64,000 nucleotides of DNA from Paraclostridium dentum (lineage in GTDB: Bacteria > Bacillota > Clostridia > Peptostreptococcales > Peptostreptococcaceae), in NCBI RefSeq assembly GCF_012922555.1, contig NZ_WIPK01000001.1, forward strand, positions 930,001 through 994,000. The letters run 5' to 3'. The translations under genes and the position numbers were made by a program. Under the pieces are notes generated by a model, which saw only the letters and a program-made list of their open reading frames with translations, was not told the origin of the DNA and did no database searches. Below, piece after piece: positions 17,562-27,057 of this stretch (position 1 is the stretch's first letter; every line of letters begins with the position of its first letter).

Positions 17562-18359
17562 TTATTTTAATAGTTCACTTATTGCTTGTGCTACACCATC
17601 TTCAGTATTTTTACAAGTTATAAAGTTTGCATTTTCTTTTACTATATCTTCAGCATTTCCCATTGCAACTCCCATACCAGCATATTGTATCATACTTAAA
17701 TCATTATGATTGTCTCCAAAAGTTATTATTTCACTCTTTTCTATATTTAAGTACTTAGCTAAACTTTCTACAGCACTCCCTTTGTTAACTCCTTTTTTCA
17801 TTACCTCTATATTGTCAAAGAAAGATTTTGTCAATTCTATATCTTGAATAGTTTTTAACTCCTCTTCTACTTTAGAAAGTAATTCTAAATTACTTTCGAT
17901 AATTAAAAACTTCAAAATATTTTTTCCTATTATTTGCTCTTTTATATTTTCACTTTCAATTATGTTTATATTTAAATCTTCTTGCATTTGGTATTTTCTA
18001 AGCCATTCGTTTATATATGTAGTAAATATAGTATCATCTGTAAAGCACTGATAATATATATTATTTTTTTCTAAAACATCAATTATATTGTTACATATAT
18101 AATTTTCTATTTGACTTTCGTATATTATATTTCCAGTCGACTCTTTAATCAAAGCTCCATTACAACATATTATAGGGGTTTTTATTCCTAACTCTCTAGC
18201 GTACTTAATAGTTGATTCATAAATTCTCCCTGTTGCAATAGCTACATTAACCCCATTATCAGCAGCAAATTTCAAAGCTTCTTTATTTTTCTGACTGATT
18301 TCATGCTCTCCATTTAACAAGGTTCCATCCATATCTGTTACTATCAATTTATAATTCAT
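17562..18359 (-). CDS. Cof-type HAD-IIB hydrolase
   Basis: A 265-aa phosphatase with the four HAD motifs: DMDGTLL (catalytic Asp pair near residues 8-10), ATGR near 45, the Lys in KKGVNKGSA near 188, and GDNHNDLSMIQYAG near 213. The Cof subfamily dephosphorylates sugar phosphates, FMN or pyridoxal phosphate. Start is the ATG at 18359, with AGGAGG 5 nt upstream; the frame is open for 11 more codons but without an RBS. Substrate unknown. Confidence 0.9.
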   Translation of the reverse strand: MNYKLIVTDMDGTLLNGEHEISQKNKEALKFAADNGVNVAIATGRIYESTIKYARELGIKTPIICCNGALIKESTGNIIYESQIENYICNNIIDVLEKNNIYYQCFTDDTIFTTYINEWLRKYQMQEDLNINIIESENIKEQIIGKNILKFLIIESNLELLSKVEEELKTIQDIELTKSFFDNIEVMKKGVNKGSAVESLAKYLNIEKSEIITFGDNHNDLSMIQYAGMGVAMGNAEDIVKENANFITCKNTEDGVAQAISELLK

Positions 18360-18474
18360 ATTTGCCTCCTTTAAATGCCTATTTAATTTCAATTATATTA
18401 TATTCTAGTATATTAATACCATTTCCTTCTTATTTTTACACTTTTGAATCAATTATTTGATAGTAACAATTTAT

Positions 18475-19068
18475 TTAAACTACTTTTTTTATTCTATCAA
18501 GAGATTTTTTCTCTAGCATATTTCTCATTTTTTTCCTATCTTCTAAAAATCTATTATATATTTCATCTGAAATTTCAGTATTTCCATATACTCTCCAATA
18601 CTTTGTCTTCTGAAGTTCATAATTTCCATATCCCATAAATCCTACTACATCTTTTAGTGGATATCCTAAAAATATACCTATTTCATGTGGAAATTCATTT
18701 TCTTTTAACTTATCTAATAAACATTTTATATAATTATCTAGTGTATAGTAATTTGGATATCCTATAAACTTAAGAAAATTTACGCATTTTTTATTTTTTA
18801 AAGTTTCCGATAGAGCATCTTTATTTATAAATAGTATTTTTATTTCCCCATTATCCTTATAAACTATCTCATATTTTAATCTAGAACAGTTTTTGAAAAA
18901 AGATTCTATTTCTTTTATTTTATATTCTTTATTGTTGTCATTAAGTGAAATATTTAATATTTCACTAGGCTTTGATCCTAAAATTACAGGCCCTAAAAGT
19001 TCTAATATCCATTTTATGTATGACGAATCTATTCTATTTTTACATGAGTAATCACATTTTATATTCAT
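18475..19068 (-). CDS. DUF3793 family protein under a Fur-like operator
   Basis: A 197-aa protein with the family core FPHEIGIFLGYPLKDVVGFMGYGN (near 130-153; 24 residues, cited in part) and Cys residues early in the chain. DUF3793 genes in clostridia often lie beside flavodoxins and iron genes. Function unproven. The ATG at 19068 is preferred (GGAGG 6 nt upstream); the ATG at 19080 overlaps that RBS. The inverted pair of Fur-like sites at 19084-19136 lies just upstream, so iron-dependent expression is a reasonable inference. Confidence 0.8.
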   Translation of the reverse strand: MNIKCDYSCKNRIDSSYIKWILELLGPVILGSKPSEILNISLNDNNKEYKIKEIESFFKNCSRLKYEIVYKDNGEIKILFINKDALSETLKNKKCVNFLKFIGYPNYYTLDNYIKCLLDKLKENEFPHEIGIFLGYPLKDVVGFMGYGNYELQKTKYWRVYGNTEISDEIYNRFLEDRKKMRNMLEKKSLDRIKKVV

Positions 19069-19083
19069 ATTAACCTCCATTTA

Positions 19084-19136
19084 ATTGAAAATCATTATCA
19101 TAATTAATTTTATCATTATTGATAATGATTTTCAAT
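19084..19136. promoter_or_regulatory. Paired Fur-box-like inverted repeat
   Basis: ATTGAAAATCATTATCA (19084-19100) and its exact reverse complement (19120-19136), 19 bp apart. Each arm holds TGATAATGATTTTCA, one base from the 7-1-7 Fur consensus. It lies between the DUF3793 gene and the divergent M24 peptidase gene and is much closer to the former. Confidence 0.7.
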
Positions 19137-19201
19137 ATCTTTTTAGTTATATATTAAATTTTATTATTATAATCCATTTAAATTTCATTTAATTAAATTA
19201 T

Positions 19202-19231
19202 TTTACATTTTATATAAATTTATGTTAAAAT
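19202..19231 (+). promoter_or_regulatory. Likely promoter of the M24 peptidase gene
   Basis: TTTACA (19202-19207), an 18-bp spacer and TAAAAT (19226-19231), 43 bp before the ATG. Confidence 0.5.
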
Positions 19232-19273
19232 TTACTTGTAAGGTATTTATACAATTAAAAGGGAGATGGATAT

Positions 19274-20350
19274 ATGAAAACTCAAAGATTAAACGCTGTT
19301 CTTGATCAAATGAAGAAAAATAGCATAGATCAAATGTTAATTAGTGATCCATATGCAATATTCTACTTAACAGGAAAAATGATACATCCAGGAGAAAGAT
19401 TATTAGCATTATATATAAATGTTAATGGAAATAATAAGATGTTTATAAACGAATTATTCCCTGTGACTGAAGACTTAGGTGTTGAAATGGTTTGGTTTAA
19501 CGATACTCAAAATTCAGTTGAAATCGTTTCCAACGGTATAGATAAAAATGGTACTATAGGTGTTGATAAAAACTGGCCTGCAAAATTCTTACTAGCTTTA
19601 ATGGATTTATGTCCAGGATGCAAATTTGTGAATTCTTCTTACATAGTAGATACTTTAAGATCATCTAAAGATGAAGAGGAAAAGGATTTAATGAGAAAGG
19701 CTTCTGCTTTAAACGATGAAGCTATGAAGAGATTAAAAGATACTATAAATGCAGATTTAACAGAAAAGCAACTTGCTAACAAATTATCTGGAATATATGA
19801 AGATTTAGGTGCTGATGGTTTCTCATTCTCTCCTATAATAGGATTTGGACCAACTGGAGCAGATCCACACGGTACTCCTGGAGATAGAAAAGTTAAAGCT
19901 GGAGACGCTATAATACTTGATATAGGTTGTGTAAAAGATAACTACTGTTCAGACATGACTAGAACAGTATTCTATAAAGAAGCTCCTGAAAAAGCTAAAG
20001 AAGTATTCGAGATAGTTTTAGAAGCTAATAAAAGAGCTATAGCTTTAGTTAAGCCAGGTGTTAGATTCTGTGATATAGATGCAGCTGCTAGAGATTATAT
20101 AACAGAAAAAGGATACGGAAAATACTTCACTCATAGAACTGGTCACTCTATAGGTCTTGAGTGTCATGATATGGGAGATGTTTCTTCTGTTAATACTGAT
20201 TGTGTTCAAGAAGGTATGATATTCTCTGTTGAGCCAGGTATATACCTACCAGGTGAATTCGGAGTTAGAATAGAAGATTTAGTTCTAGTTACAAAAGATG
20301 GTCATGAAAATTTAAATAAACATGATAAAGAATTAGTTATAGTCGGATAA
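19274..20350 (+). CDS. M24 family Xaa-Pro aminopeptidase/dipeptidase
   Basis: A 358-aa metallopeptidase with an N-terminal creatinase-like domain (1-130) and a pita-bread catalytic domain. Dinuclear-metal ligands are visible in ILDIGCVKDNYCSDMTR (two Asp, near 215-230), HRTGHSIG (His near 290), EPGIYLPG (Glu near 322) and RIEDLVLV (Glu near 335). It removes an N-terminal residue next to proline from peptides in the cytoplasm. GGGAG lies upstream of the ATG. Single gene with its own terminator. Confidence 0.92.
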   Translation: MKTQRLNAVLDQMKKNSIDQMLISDPYAIFYLTGKMIHPGERLLALYINVNGNNKMFINELFPVTEDLGVEMVWFNDTQNSVEIVSNGIDKNGTIGVDKNWPAKFLLALMDLCPGCKFVNSSYIVDTLRSSKDEEEKDLMRKASALNDEAMKRLKDTINADLTEKQLANKLSGIYEDLGADGFSFSPIIGFGPTGADPHGTPGDRKVKAGDAIILDIGCVKDNYCSDMTRTVFYKEAPEKAKEVFEIVLEANKRAIALVKPGVRFCDIDAAARDYITEKGYGKYFTHRTGHSIGLECHDMGDVSSVNTDCVQEGMIFSVEPGIYLPGEFGVRIEDLVLVTKDGHENLNKHDKELVIVG

Positions 20351-20355
20351 ATTTT

Positions 20356-20390
20356 AAAGCATAGACAAACATTTTGTCTATGCTTTTTTT
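20356..20390 (+). terminator. Terminator of the M24 peptidase gene
   Basis: AAAGCATAGACAAA/TTTGTCTATGCTTT stem with a 3-nt loop followed by a T-run. Confidence 0.9.
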
Positions 20391-20409
20391 ATACCTATAT
20401 ATTTATACA

Positions 20410-20449
20410 AAAAAAGATTATCTTAAATTAACTTAAGATAATCTTTTTT
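20410..20449 (-). terminator. Terminator of the alcohol dehydrogenase gene
   Basis: AAAAAGATTATCTTAA/TTAAGATAATCTTTTT stem with T-runs on both sides, 25 bp from the stop at 20474. Confidence 0.85.
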
Positions 20450-20473
20450 GATATATAATAATTTATTTAATTT

Positions 20474-21643
20474 TTAAGCAAGTTCAGTTGCATTCCCCAT
20501 CGCTCTTGTAAGTATATCTTTTACATCTTGATGAGTTGCTTTTATTGGATTAGTTAACCCACAAGCATCTTTAAGTGCATTCTCTGCTAAAATATCAAAA
20601 TCTTCTACTTTAACTCCTAGCTCTTTAAGGCCTGCTGGTATATCTATATCACTTGATAATTTTCTTATAACCTCTATGCAAGCTTTTGCTCCTTCTTCAT
20701 CACTCATGTTCTTAGTTTCAACACCCATAAACTTAGCTACATCCTTTAACTTAGCACTGCAAACTGTAGAGTTAAATACTTGTACTTCTGGAAGTAATAT
20801 AGCATTACATACTCCATGTGGTAAATCATAAAAACCACCAAGTTGATGTGCAATTGCATGTACATATCCAAGTGAAGCTGAGTTAAATGCCATTCCTGCC
20901 AAGTATTCAGCATAAGCCATCATATCTCTTGCTTCCATGTTATTTCCATCTTCTACTGCATCTCTTAAATGATCATTTATAAGCTCTATAGCTTTTTGAG
21001 CACAAGCATCAGTAACTGGTGTAGCTGCAGTTGATACATATGCCTCAACTGCATGAGTTAAAGCATCCATTCCTGTTGCTGCTGTTAGTGATTTAGGCAT
21101 ACTAACCATTAACTCTGGATCATTTACTGCAAGTATTGGCGTAACATTTTTATCAACTATAGCCATTTTTACATGTCTTTCTTCATCTGTTATTATAGAG
21201 AATACTGTCATTTCAGAAGCTGTTCCTGCTGTTGTATTTATTGAAATTAAAGGTAATTGAGGTTTAGAAGATTTATTTATTCCTTCATAATCCTTTATAT
21301 TCCCTCCATTTGTTGCAACTAATGCAATTCCTTTTGCACAGTCATGAGGAGAACCTCCTCCATAAGAAATTACAAAATCACAGTCATTTTCTTTTAATAT
21401 TTCAACCCCATCCATAACACTTTTTACAGTTGGATTTGGTATAGATCCTGGATAAACTACATAATCTATATTATTTTCTTCTAAAAGATCGGTTACCCCT
21501 TTGAACTCTTCACTTTTAGAAGATCTTTTTCCACATACTATAAGGGCTTTTTTAAGTCCTCTTGAAGTTATCTCTTCTGCTATTTTCTTAACGCACCCTG
21601 GTCCCATTAAACTTATATTCGGCATAAAAAATGCATAACTCAT
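20474..21643 (-). CDS. Iron-containing alcohol dehydrogenase
   Basis: A 389-aa group III alcohol dehydrogenase with NAD-binding [11 protein letters not shown] near residues 96-106 and metal ligands in [10 protein letters not shown] (near 193) and [16 protein letters not shown] (near 262-277). Related enzymes reduce aldehydes to alcohols (ethanol, butanol, 1,3-propanediol) to reoxidise NADH in fermentation. GGGGG lies upstream of the ATG. A Rex-like site at 21685-21702 would fit redox control. Substrate is not decided by sequence. Confidence 0.9.
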   Translation of the reverse strand: MSYAFFMPNISLMGPGCVKKIAEEITSRGLKKALIVCGKRSSKSEEFKGVTDLLEENNIDYVVYPGSIPNPTVKSVMDGVEILKENDCDFVISYGGGSPHDCAKGIALVATNGGNIKDYEGINKSSKPQLPLISINTTAGTASEMTVFSIITDEERHVKMAIVDKNVTPILAVNDPELMVSMPKSLTAATGMDALTHAVEAYVSTAATPVTDACAQKAIELINDHLRDAVEDGNNMEARDMMAYAEYLAGMAFNSASLGYVHAIAHQLGGFYDLPHGVCNAILLPEVQVFNSTVCSAKLKDVAKFMGVETKNMSDEEGAKACIEVIRKLSSDIDIPAGLKELGVKVEDFDILAENALKDACGLTNPIKATHQDVKDILTRAMGNATELA

Positions 21644-21684
21644 GTCTTTTCCCCCTTGTTAAACGTTTTTTTAAGCGTTATTAT

Positions 21685-21702
21685 TTGTTTTTTATTTAAC
21701 AC
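21685..21702. promoter_or_regulatory. Possible Rex operator
   Basis: TTGTTT-N6-TAACAC compared with the clostridial Rex consensus TTGTTA-N6-TAACAA (two mismatches), 42 bp upstream of a fermentative alcohol dehydrogenase gene. A second half-site, TTGTTA, lies at about 21656. Confidence 0.3.
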
Positions 21703-21849
21703 ACTTTAATTATATACCACATTTTTCCTTATGTATATAGTTTTTTTGTTTTTTATATGTAAATATCATGTTATTATAAAACCAATACTATATTATGAAA
21801 TGTTTTTACATGTAACGACATCATTGGTCAATATTAAGGAGAAAGTGTA

Positions 21850-22257
21850 ATGATTTTAATTTTAAAAAAGTATAAAATGAAAATTATAGAATATCTTAAA
21901 TTTAATGCTATAGGTATAACAAATTTTGTAATTTCTCAAATGATTTATATTAGTTTGTATTTATTTTTAGAAATTCACTATTTAGTAGCCTATTCTATAA
22001 CTAGTTTAATAAGTGTATCCGCTTCATATTTTCTAAATTCAAAGTTTACATTTAAAGAATCTAATTATACAGCTAAAAAGTTTTTATTGTCTTCTTTAGT
22101 TTACGTATTTGAATTTTTCTTAAATATGATAATAATAATCTTATTTGTAAACATACTTCATGTTAATGAGATTGTAGCCCCTTTATTTGCTCCAGTTTTT
22201 TCTACTCCTCCTGTCTTTTTTATGATGAGAGCTGTAATAAAAAAAGATATATATTAA
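21850..22257 (+). CDS. GtrA-like membrane protein
   Basis: A 135-aa protein with four membrane segments and the GtrA layout (PF04138): YLKFNAIGITNFVISQMIY, then SYFLNSKFTF, the motif between helices 2 and 3. GtrA-type proteins are thought to flip polyprenyl-linked sugars. There is no glycosyltransferase beside it. AAGGAGA lies upstream of the ATG. It is the only plus-strand gene for several kb, convergent with malX. Confidence 0.8.
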   Translation: MILILKKYKMKIIEYLKFNAIGITNFVISQMIYISLYLFLEIHYLVAYSITSLISVSASYFLNSKFTFKESNYTAKKFLLSSLVYVFEFFLNMIIIILFVNILHVNEIVAPLFAPVFSTPPVFFMMRAVIKKDIY

Positions 22258-22285
22258 ATAGTAATCTATTTAATATATATCTTTT
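22242..22285. terminator. Shared terminator of gtrA-like and malX genes
   Basis: A 20-bp perfect stem with a 4-nt loop (arms 22242-22261 and 22266-22285), overlapping the GtrA stop and ending just before the malX stop. Confidence 0.8.
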
Positions 22286-22288
22286 ATA

Positions 22289-23869
22289 TTATGCTAATGC
22301 TAATTGTTTATTAACTGAGTTTTTAACAACGTTTACTGATGGTCCATAAATTATTTGTATGTTATTCTCATCAACTTTAACTAGCCCCATACATCCAGTT
22401 GTTTTAATTTTTTCTTCACTTATAAGACTCATATCTTTAACTGTAACTCTAAGCCTTGTTATACAACAATCAACTACATCTATATTTTCAGCTCCACCAA
22501 GCCCAGAAATTATAACCTTAGCTTTTAATACTGATGGATCTGTATTTTTTCCAACTTCACCTTCTTCATCCATCATTTCCATACTTTGATCATACTCTCC
22601 TCCTCTTCCTGGAGTTTTTACATCAAACTTAACTATCCACCATCTAAATAAGAAATAACACGATAATCCAAATGGAATTCCTAATAAAAGTAAAATTAAA
22701 TATCTAGATTCTGGTCTTAATACTCCATATAATAAAAGTCCTATTAAGTTAGGTTCAGATCCTCCCATACCAGTTTGTAAAATATAACTTACCATAAAAC
22801 TTAGTCCTGTTATTATAGCATATATCAGATAAAGTATCGGAGATGCAAACATAAATGCAAACTCTATTGGCTCTGTAACTGCCGCAATTAATATTGAAAA
22901 TACACCTGTTAGCAATAATGGTTTTATTGAATTTCTATTTTCCGGTTTTGCAGTGTGGTACATAGCAAGCGCTATTGCCGGAAGACCAAATAATGTCATT
23001 GGTACTTGTCCACCCCTTAGGAATTTAACCATCTCAGCAATAGTTGTCCCTTCTGGTAGTACATTTGTTGTTAAGAAATAATTATATGCTATTCTTGATC
23101 CTTCAACTACATTTCCATCAGGGAAAGCATATACTCCTGATACAGCTGTGTCTCTTATAACTGCATTCCATACATGATGAAGTCCTGTTGGAATTAAAAG
23201 TCTTTCTCCAAATCCATATAAAAATGGTGCAAATATACCTGCGTTAGCAACACCTTGTGCTGCTGTGTTTATAGCTGCTGATATAGCCGCCCAAATAAAA
23301 GGGAATACTTGACCTAAAAGTACAAATACTACTGCACAAGCGATAGGAACAAATCTAGTTCCTCCAAAGAATGATATCGCCATAGGTAACTTAATTTTAT
23401 GAGTTTTATTATGAATAAATGCAGCAAGTAATCCTACTACAATACCCCCAACCATACCTGTGTCTATTGTATCTATTCCTAATATAGGTTTTAAAGTTGC
23501 TTCTGGGAACATACCTGCAACACTTGGGTTAACAGTTAATAGAGTACCCATTCCCATTAAAAATGCTAGATATCCTACTAAACCTCCTAGTGCCGCAAAC
23601 TCTTTATCCTCTTTAGCCATCGCAAACGATAAAGCTACAGCAAATAATAAAGAAATATTCCCCATCATTACATTTGCAATAGTACTCATTATATTGGCAA
23701 CGTACTGTACTACTGGTGTGTTAAGCACAGGTATCATTTCTTTTAATTGATCATGCCATAAAAATACTGATGCTAGCCCCAATAACATAGATGCAAACGA
23801 AATTAATGTTATTGGCAATAAGAAAGCCCTTGAAAGCTTCTGAAAAAAGTCAAATAATTTCTTCTTCAT
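22289..23869 (-). CDS. malX: PTS maltose/glucose-type EIICB component (MalX-like)
   Basis: A 526-aa phosphotransferase permease of the glucose/maltose/GlcNAc group. The EIIC part (about 1-400) contains GFGERLLIPTGLHHVWN and TEPIEFAF, the sugar-binding and phosphotransfer region. The C-terminal EIIB domain has VDCCITRLR with the phosphorylated Cys. No EIIA is attached, so phosphate must come from a separate EIIA. The ATG at 23869 (GGAGGAG 6 nt upstream) is preferred to the one five codons earlier. It follows malY by 56 bp, the same pairing as E. coli malX-malY. Confidence 0.88.
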   Translation of the reverse strand: MKKKLFDFFQKLSRAFLLPITLISFASMLLGLASVFLWHDQLKEMIPVLNTPVVQYVANIMSTIANVMMGNISLLFAVALSFAMAKEDKEFAALGGLVGYLAFLMGMGTLLTVNPSVAGMFPEATLKPILGIDTIDTGMVGGIVVGLLAAFIHNKTHKIKLPMAISFFGGTRFVPIACAVVFVLLGQVFPFIWAAISAAINTAAQGVANAGIFAPFLYGFGERLLIPTGLHHVWNAVIRDTAVSGVYAFPDGNVVEGSRIAYNYFLTTNVLPEGTTIAEMVKFLRGGQVPMTLFGLPAIALAMYHTAKPENRNSIKPLLLTGVFSILIAAVTEPIEFAFMFASPILYLIYAIITGLSFMVSYILQTGMGGSEPNLIGLLLYGVLRPESRYLILLLLGIPFGLSCYFLFRWWIVKFDVKTPGRGGEYDQSMEMMDEEGEVGKNTDPSVLKAKVIISGLGGAENIDVVDCCITRLRVTVKDMSLISEEKIKTTGCMGLVKVDENNIQIIYGPSVNVVKNSVNKQLALA

Positions 23870-23925
23870 GTCATTCTCCTCCATAAGTTCATTTTCTATA
23901 TTTTTATTTTAATTCTAAGTTCAAA

Positions 23926-25110
23926 CTAGATTAATCCATTTATAAAAGCTTCAATTCTAACCAAAGCATTATATACGTTTTCTCTTTGAGTTCCTAAGTT
24001 CATCCTTATATAATTTTCTCCGTCTGATACAAAATGTGCCCCATCCTCTAGTAAAACGCCTTTTTCTATAGCAAGTTTTGTAGTAAACTCATTCGAATTT
24101 ATACCTAATTCACTAATATCTATCCATGCTAAATAAGATGACTCCATTTTCATAACTTTAATCATAGGTAATTTTTCTTTTATGAATTTTTCTACTATAA
24201 GGTAATTTTCTTTTATATATTCATTTACTTCTTTTAACCACACTCTGCATTCATCGTAAGCTGTTATAATTCCTATTATTCCAAATACATTTGGTGATGT
24301 TATTGAATTTTGATTTAATTTTTTTCTAAATTTATTTCTTATTTCTTTATTTCTAACTATTGAGTATGAAGTTTTAAGCCCGCCTAAATTAAATCCTTTA
24401 TTTGGAGATGTTAGTAGGATTATATTTTCTAACAAATCATCTTCAAGTTTTAATATAGACTCAAATTTTCCAAAATGTATATGCTCTGCATGGACTTCAT
24501 CTGCAACTAAAATAACACTATTTTCCTTACAAAGTTTTGCTACTTTTCTTATTTCTTCTAAAGACCATATCCTTCCTGATGGATTATGCGGTGTACAAAA
24601 TAACATAAGTTTTGGTTTATAAGTTTTAATTTGTTTTTCTAACGTTTCAAAATTTATATAATATCTATTATCAACTATATCTAAAGTATTTGCGATAACG
24701 TTTACCCCTTGCTTTTTACTCGCTGATTCAAATGGGTCATACACAGGAGTATTTAATATTATATTATCACCTTCATTACAAAAAGCTTGAATTGTGTAGT
24801 GTATAGTTGATACCGTACCATAGGTTAATGTTATTTCATCTTTATTTACTTCAACTCCATGAATTTCACTTTGCCAATTTATTACCGAGTTGTAAAATTC
24901 TTCATAACAATAAGTATATCCAAATACACCTCTTCTCACTGTTTCAATAAATCTATCTTCAATTTCTTTTGGTATTTTGAAATCCATATCTGCAATCCAC
25001 ATTGGGATAAAATCGGCATCTACATTTCCAAATTTATCTCTTATTATATCTAAATCCCATTTCCTACATTTCTCAGATACTCGATCTGGCTTAATATTAA
25101 AATCATACAT
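23926..25110 (-). CDS. malY: MalY/PatB family PLP-dependent C-S lyase/aminotransferase
   Basis: A 394-aa fold-type I PLP enzyme with the MalY/PatB opening RKWDLDIIRDKFGNVDADFIPMW region, PVYDPF near 120, NPSGR near 170, and SPNKGFNLGGLK with the PLP Lys near 230. E. coli MalY is a cystathionine beta-lyase that also damps maltose-regulon induction. Which role applies here is unknown, but the malX neighbour supports orthology in context. Start is the ATG at 25110 with GAGGTG upstream; a GTG three codons earlier lies inside the RBS. Confidence 0.87.
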   Translation of the reverse strand: MYDFNIKPDRVSEKCRKWDLDIIRDKFGNVDADFIPMWIADMDFKIPKEIEDRFIETVRRGVFGYTYCYEEFYNSVINWQSEIHGVEVNKDEITLTYGTVSTIHYTIQAFCNEGDNIILNTPVYDPFESASKKQGVNVIANTLDIVDNRYYINFETLEKQIKTYKPKLMLFCTPHNPSGRIWSLEEIRKVAKLCKENSVILVADEVHAEHIHFGKFESILKLEDDLLENIILLTSPNKGFNLGGLKTSYSIVRNKEIRNKFRKKLNQNSITSPNVFGIIGIITAYDECRVWLKEVNEYIKENYLIVEKFIKEKLPMIKVMKMESSYLAWIDISELGINSNEFTTKLAIEKGVLLEDGAHFVSDGENYIRMNLGTQRENVYNALVRIEAFINGLI

Positions 25111-25136
25111 ACAAATCACCTCTGTCGTAATTTTAT

Positions 25137-25229
25137 TTATAGAAACTTAAGTTCTTTAATCACGCTGATAAGGCTCAATTTTTAAAGTTGATAACCCTCT
25201 TATTCTTAAATAAACTTAAGTTTCTATAA
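25137..25229. repeat. 93-bp element with perfect 17-bp terminal inverted repeats
   Basis: TTATAGAAACTTAAGTT (25137-25153) and its exact reverse complement (25213-25229) enclose 59 bp. Each arm contains the palindrome AACTTAAGTT. It fills the gap between the fructose-type PTS gene and malY. It could be an operator pair, an RNA hairpin acting as terminator or leader, or a miniature inverted-repeat element. No target-site duplication is visible. Confidence 0.75.
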
Positions 25230-25239
25230 GAAATAATTT

Positions 25240-26613
25240 TTAAATCATTTCTTTTTCTTTTTTATTTTTAATAAAAATTAATAAACTTGTATTAACTACC
25301 ACTCCAATTATTACACTTATATAAAATCCTAAAAACGGAGTTACATTCCCCAACAATGGGTCAATTATATTAGCTCCTGGTGCTAAACGTTTAACTCCCA
25401 TAAGGTTTCCAACAATGGCCGCAATTGAAGCCCCAACAATTTGTGATATTAAAATAGCTTTTGGGTCATTAACTGCATAAGCTATTGCTGGCTCAGTTAT
25501 ACCAAATAATCCTACTGTAAGTGCTGATTTTCCATTTTCTAACTCTTCTTTATTAAATAAATCTGGTCTAATTATAGTTGCAATACCTATTGATACAGTA
25601 GGAATTATAATAACAATTGCTACTGTCCCAAAGTAAATATAATTCCCTTGCTGTGCCATACTCAACGCAAATATGTACGCAGTTTTATTTATAGGTCCTC
25701 CCATATCTAAAACAAGCATTATTGCTATGACTACACATAATAACATAGAACTGCCTAATGATAATGAATTCAGGAAATACATAAGTTCAAACATAACTTT
25801 ACTTACAAATGGACCAATTATATAAAACACTATAGTACTTATAAATAATGTACTTATAAGAGGTATTATTAAAAACGACATAATTGGAGTCATGTCTTTA
25901 GAAAGTTTGATATCTTTTAAAAAGTTTACAAAGTAACCAACTAAAAGTCCTACAATTATTGCTCCTAAAAATCCACCATTGGCTGCAGTTCCTAAAATCT
26001 CCTCATTCTCTACTAGACAGCTTCCTAAAAATGCAGGAGCTAATGCAGGTTTTCCAGATATTGAGTATGCTATATAAGCTCCCAATACAGGTATCATTAG
26101 TTCTATCCCTATAGCCCCTACCATTTTTAATAAGTATGCATATGTACCTATCTCGGGAACACTTCCCTTTGTTATTATAGATGATATAGACATCAAAAGT
26201 CCTGCAGCTATAGCTAATGGTATTGTATATGATACACCGGTCATTATATGTTTAAATATATTGATATTTTTCTTAATTTTTTCTTTTCTATATACAAAGG
26301 CTTCTTTTTCTAGATTATCAAACACTGATTCTACATTTTTAAGAACCTCATTGATATCTTTTTGAATTATTTTTTTGCCTTCAAATTTATCCATGTCTTC
26401 ATCGGATAATCCTCTTCCTATTGCTAATATAACATAGTCAGCTTCTTTTATATCATCTGGTGTAAGCTCAAATTCATTTCCTAAAACACCTTGAGTCTCT
26501 ATCTTTACAATATGACCTCTATCTTTGCCTTCGCTTGTAAGTGCTTCTGCAACCATATATGTATGTGCAACACCTACTGGACAGTTGCTTATACCTACTA
26601 TTTTGTATCCCAT
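25240..26613 (-). CDS. PTS fructose-family EIIBC component
   Basis: A 457-aa permease with an N-terminal EIIB domain (1-100; SNCPVGVAHTYMVAE with the phosphorylated Cys near residue 11) and a C-terminal fructose-type EIIC domain (from about 120; GITEPAIAYAVNDP near 370). The matching EIIA is the gene just upstream. ATG at 26613 with GGAAGTG upstream is preferred over a GTG three codons earlier. Family members take up fructose, mannose derivatives or 2-O-glycerate-type sugars. Sugar unknown. Confidence 0.9.
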   Translation of the reverse strand: MGYKIVGISNCPVGVAHTYMVAEALTSEGKDRGHIVKIETQGVLGNEFELTPDDIKEADYVILAIGRGLSDEDMDKFEGKKIIQKDINEVLKNVESVFDNLEKEAFVYRKEKIKKNINIFKHIMTGVSYTIPLAIAAGLLMSISSIITKGSVPEIGTYAYLLKMVGAIGIELMIPVLGAYIAYSISGKPALAPAFLGSCLVENEEILGTAANGGFLGAIIVGLLVGYFVNFLKDIKLSKDMTPIMSFLIIPLISTLFISTIVFYIIGPFVSKVMFELMYFLNSLSLGSSMLLCVVIAIMLVLDMGGPINKTAYIFALSMAQQGNYIYFGTVAIVIIIPTVSIGIATIIRPDLFNKEELENGKSALTVGLFGITEPAIAYAVNDPKAILISQIVGASIAAIVGNLMGVKRLAPGANIIDPLLGNVTPFLGFYISVIIGVVVNTSLLIFIKNKKEKEMI

Positions 26614-26625
26614 AAAAATCACTTC

Positions 26626-27057
26626 CTATTTTATTGTAGATTTAATCTTTTTAATTATATCTGTTTCATCCTTAAATGATTTTAATTCATTTTTATAATT
26701 TTCATCCATTAAGGCTCTAGCAAGTTTAGATATAATACTTAAATACTCATGATTTATATTTTTATTAGGTATAGCTAATGCAATTACAAAATCTACAGGT
26801 TTATTATCTATAGAGTTCCAATCAATAGACTCGTCTAAAGTACAAATAATTATTTCTATTTCATTAACTGCATCGCATCTACAATGGGGTATTGCTATTC
26901 CATTTCCAATACCTGTACTAAATTGTTTTTCTCTTTCTAAAAGGCCTTTTAAATATGTTCTACTGCAATTAACAATATTATGTTCTTTAGCTATATCCGA
27001 TATTTTATATAATACATCTATCTGATCTTTTGCTTTTAAATTTTTATTAACTATCAT
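26626..27057 (-). CDS. PTS fructose/mannitol-type EIIA component
   Basis: A 143-aa EIIA of the PTS_EIIA_2 family with GIAIPHCRCDAV, whose His takes phosphate from HPr-P, and the following IICTLDESIDW. It passes phosphate to the EIIBC encoded 12 bp downstream. It starts inside the last codons of the regulator gene (11-bp overlap; GAGGAG RBS), so the regulator, EIIA and EIIBC genes form one transcript. Confidence 0.9.
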   Translation of the reverse strand: MIVNKNLKAKDQIDVLYKISDIAKEHNIVNCSRTYLKGLLEREKQFSTGIGNGIAIPHCRCDAVNEIEIIICTLDESIDWNSIDNKPVDFVIALAIPNKNINHEYLSIISKLARALMDENYKNELKSFKDETDIIKKIKSTIK

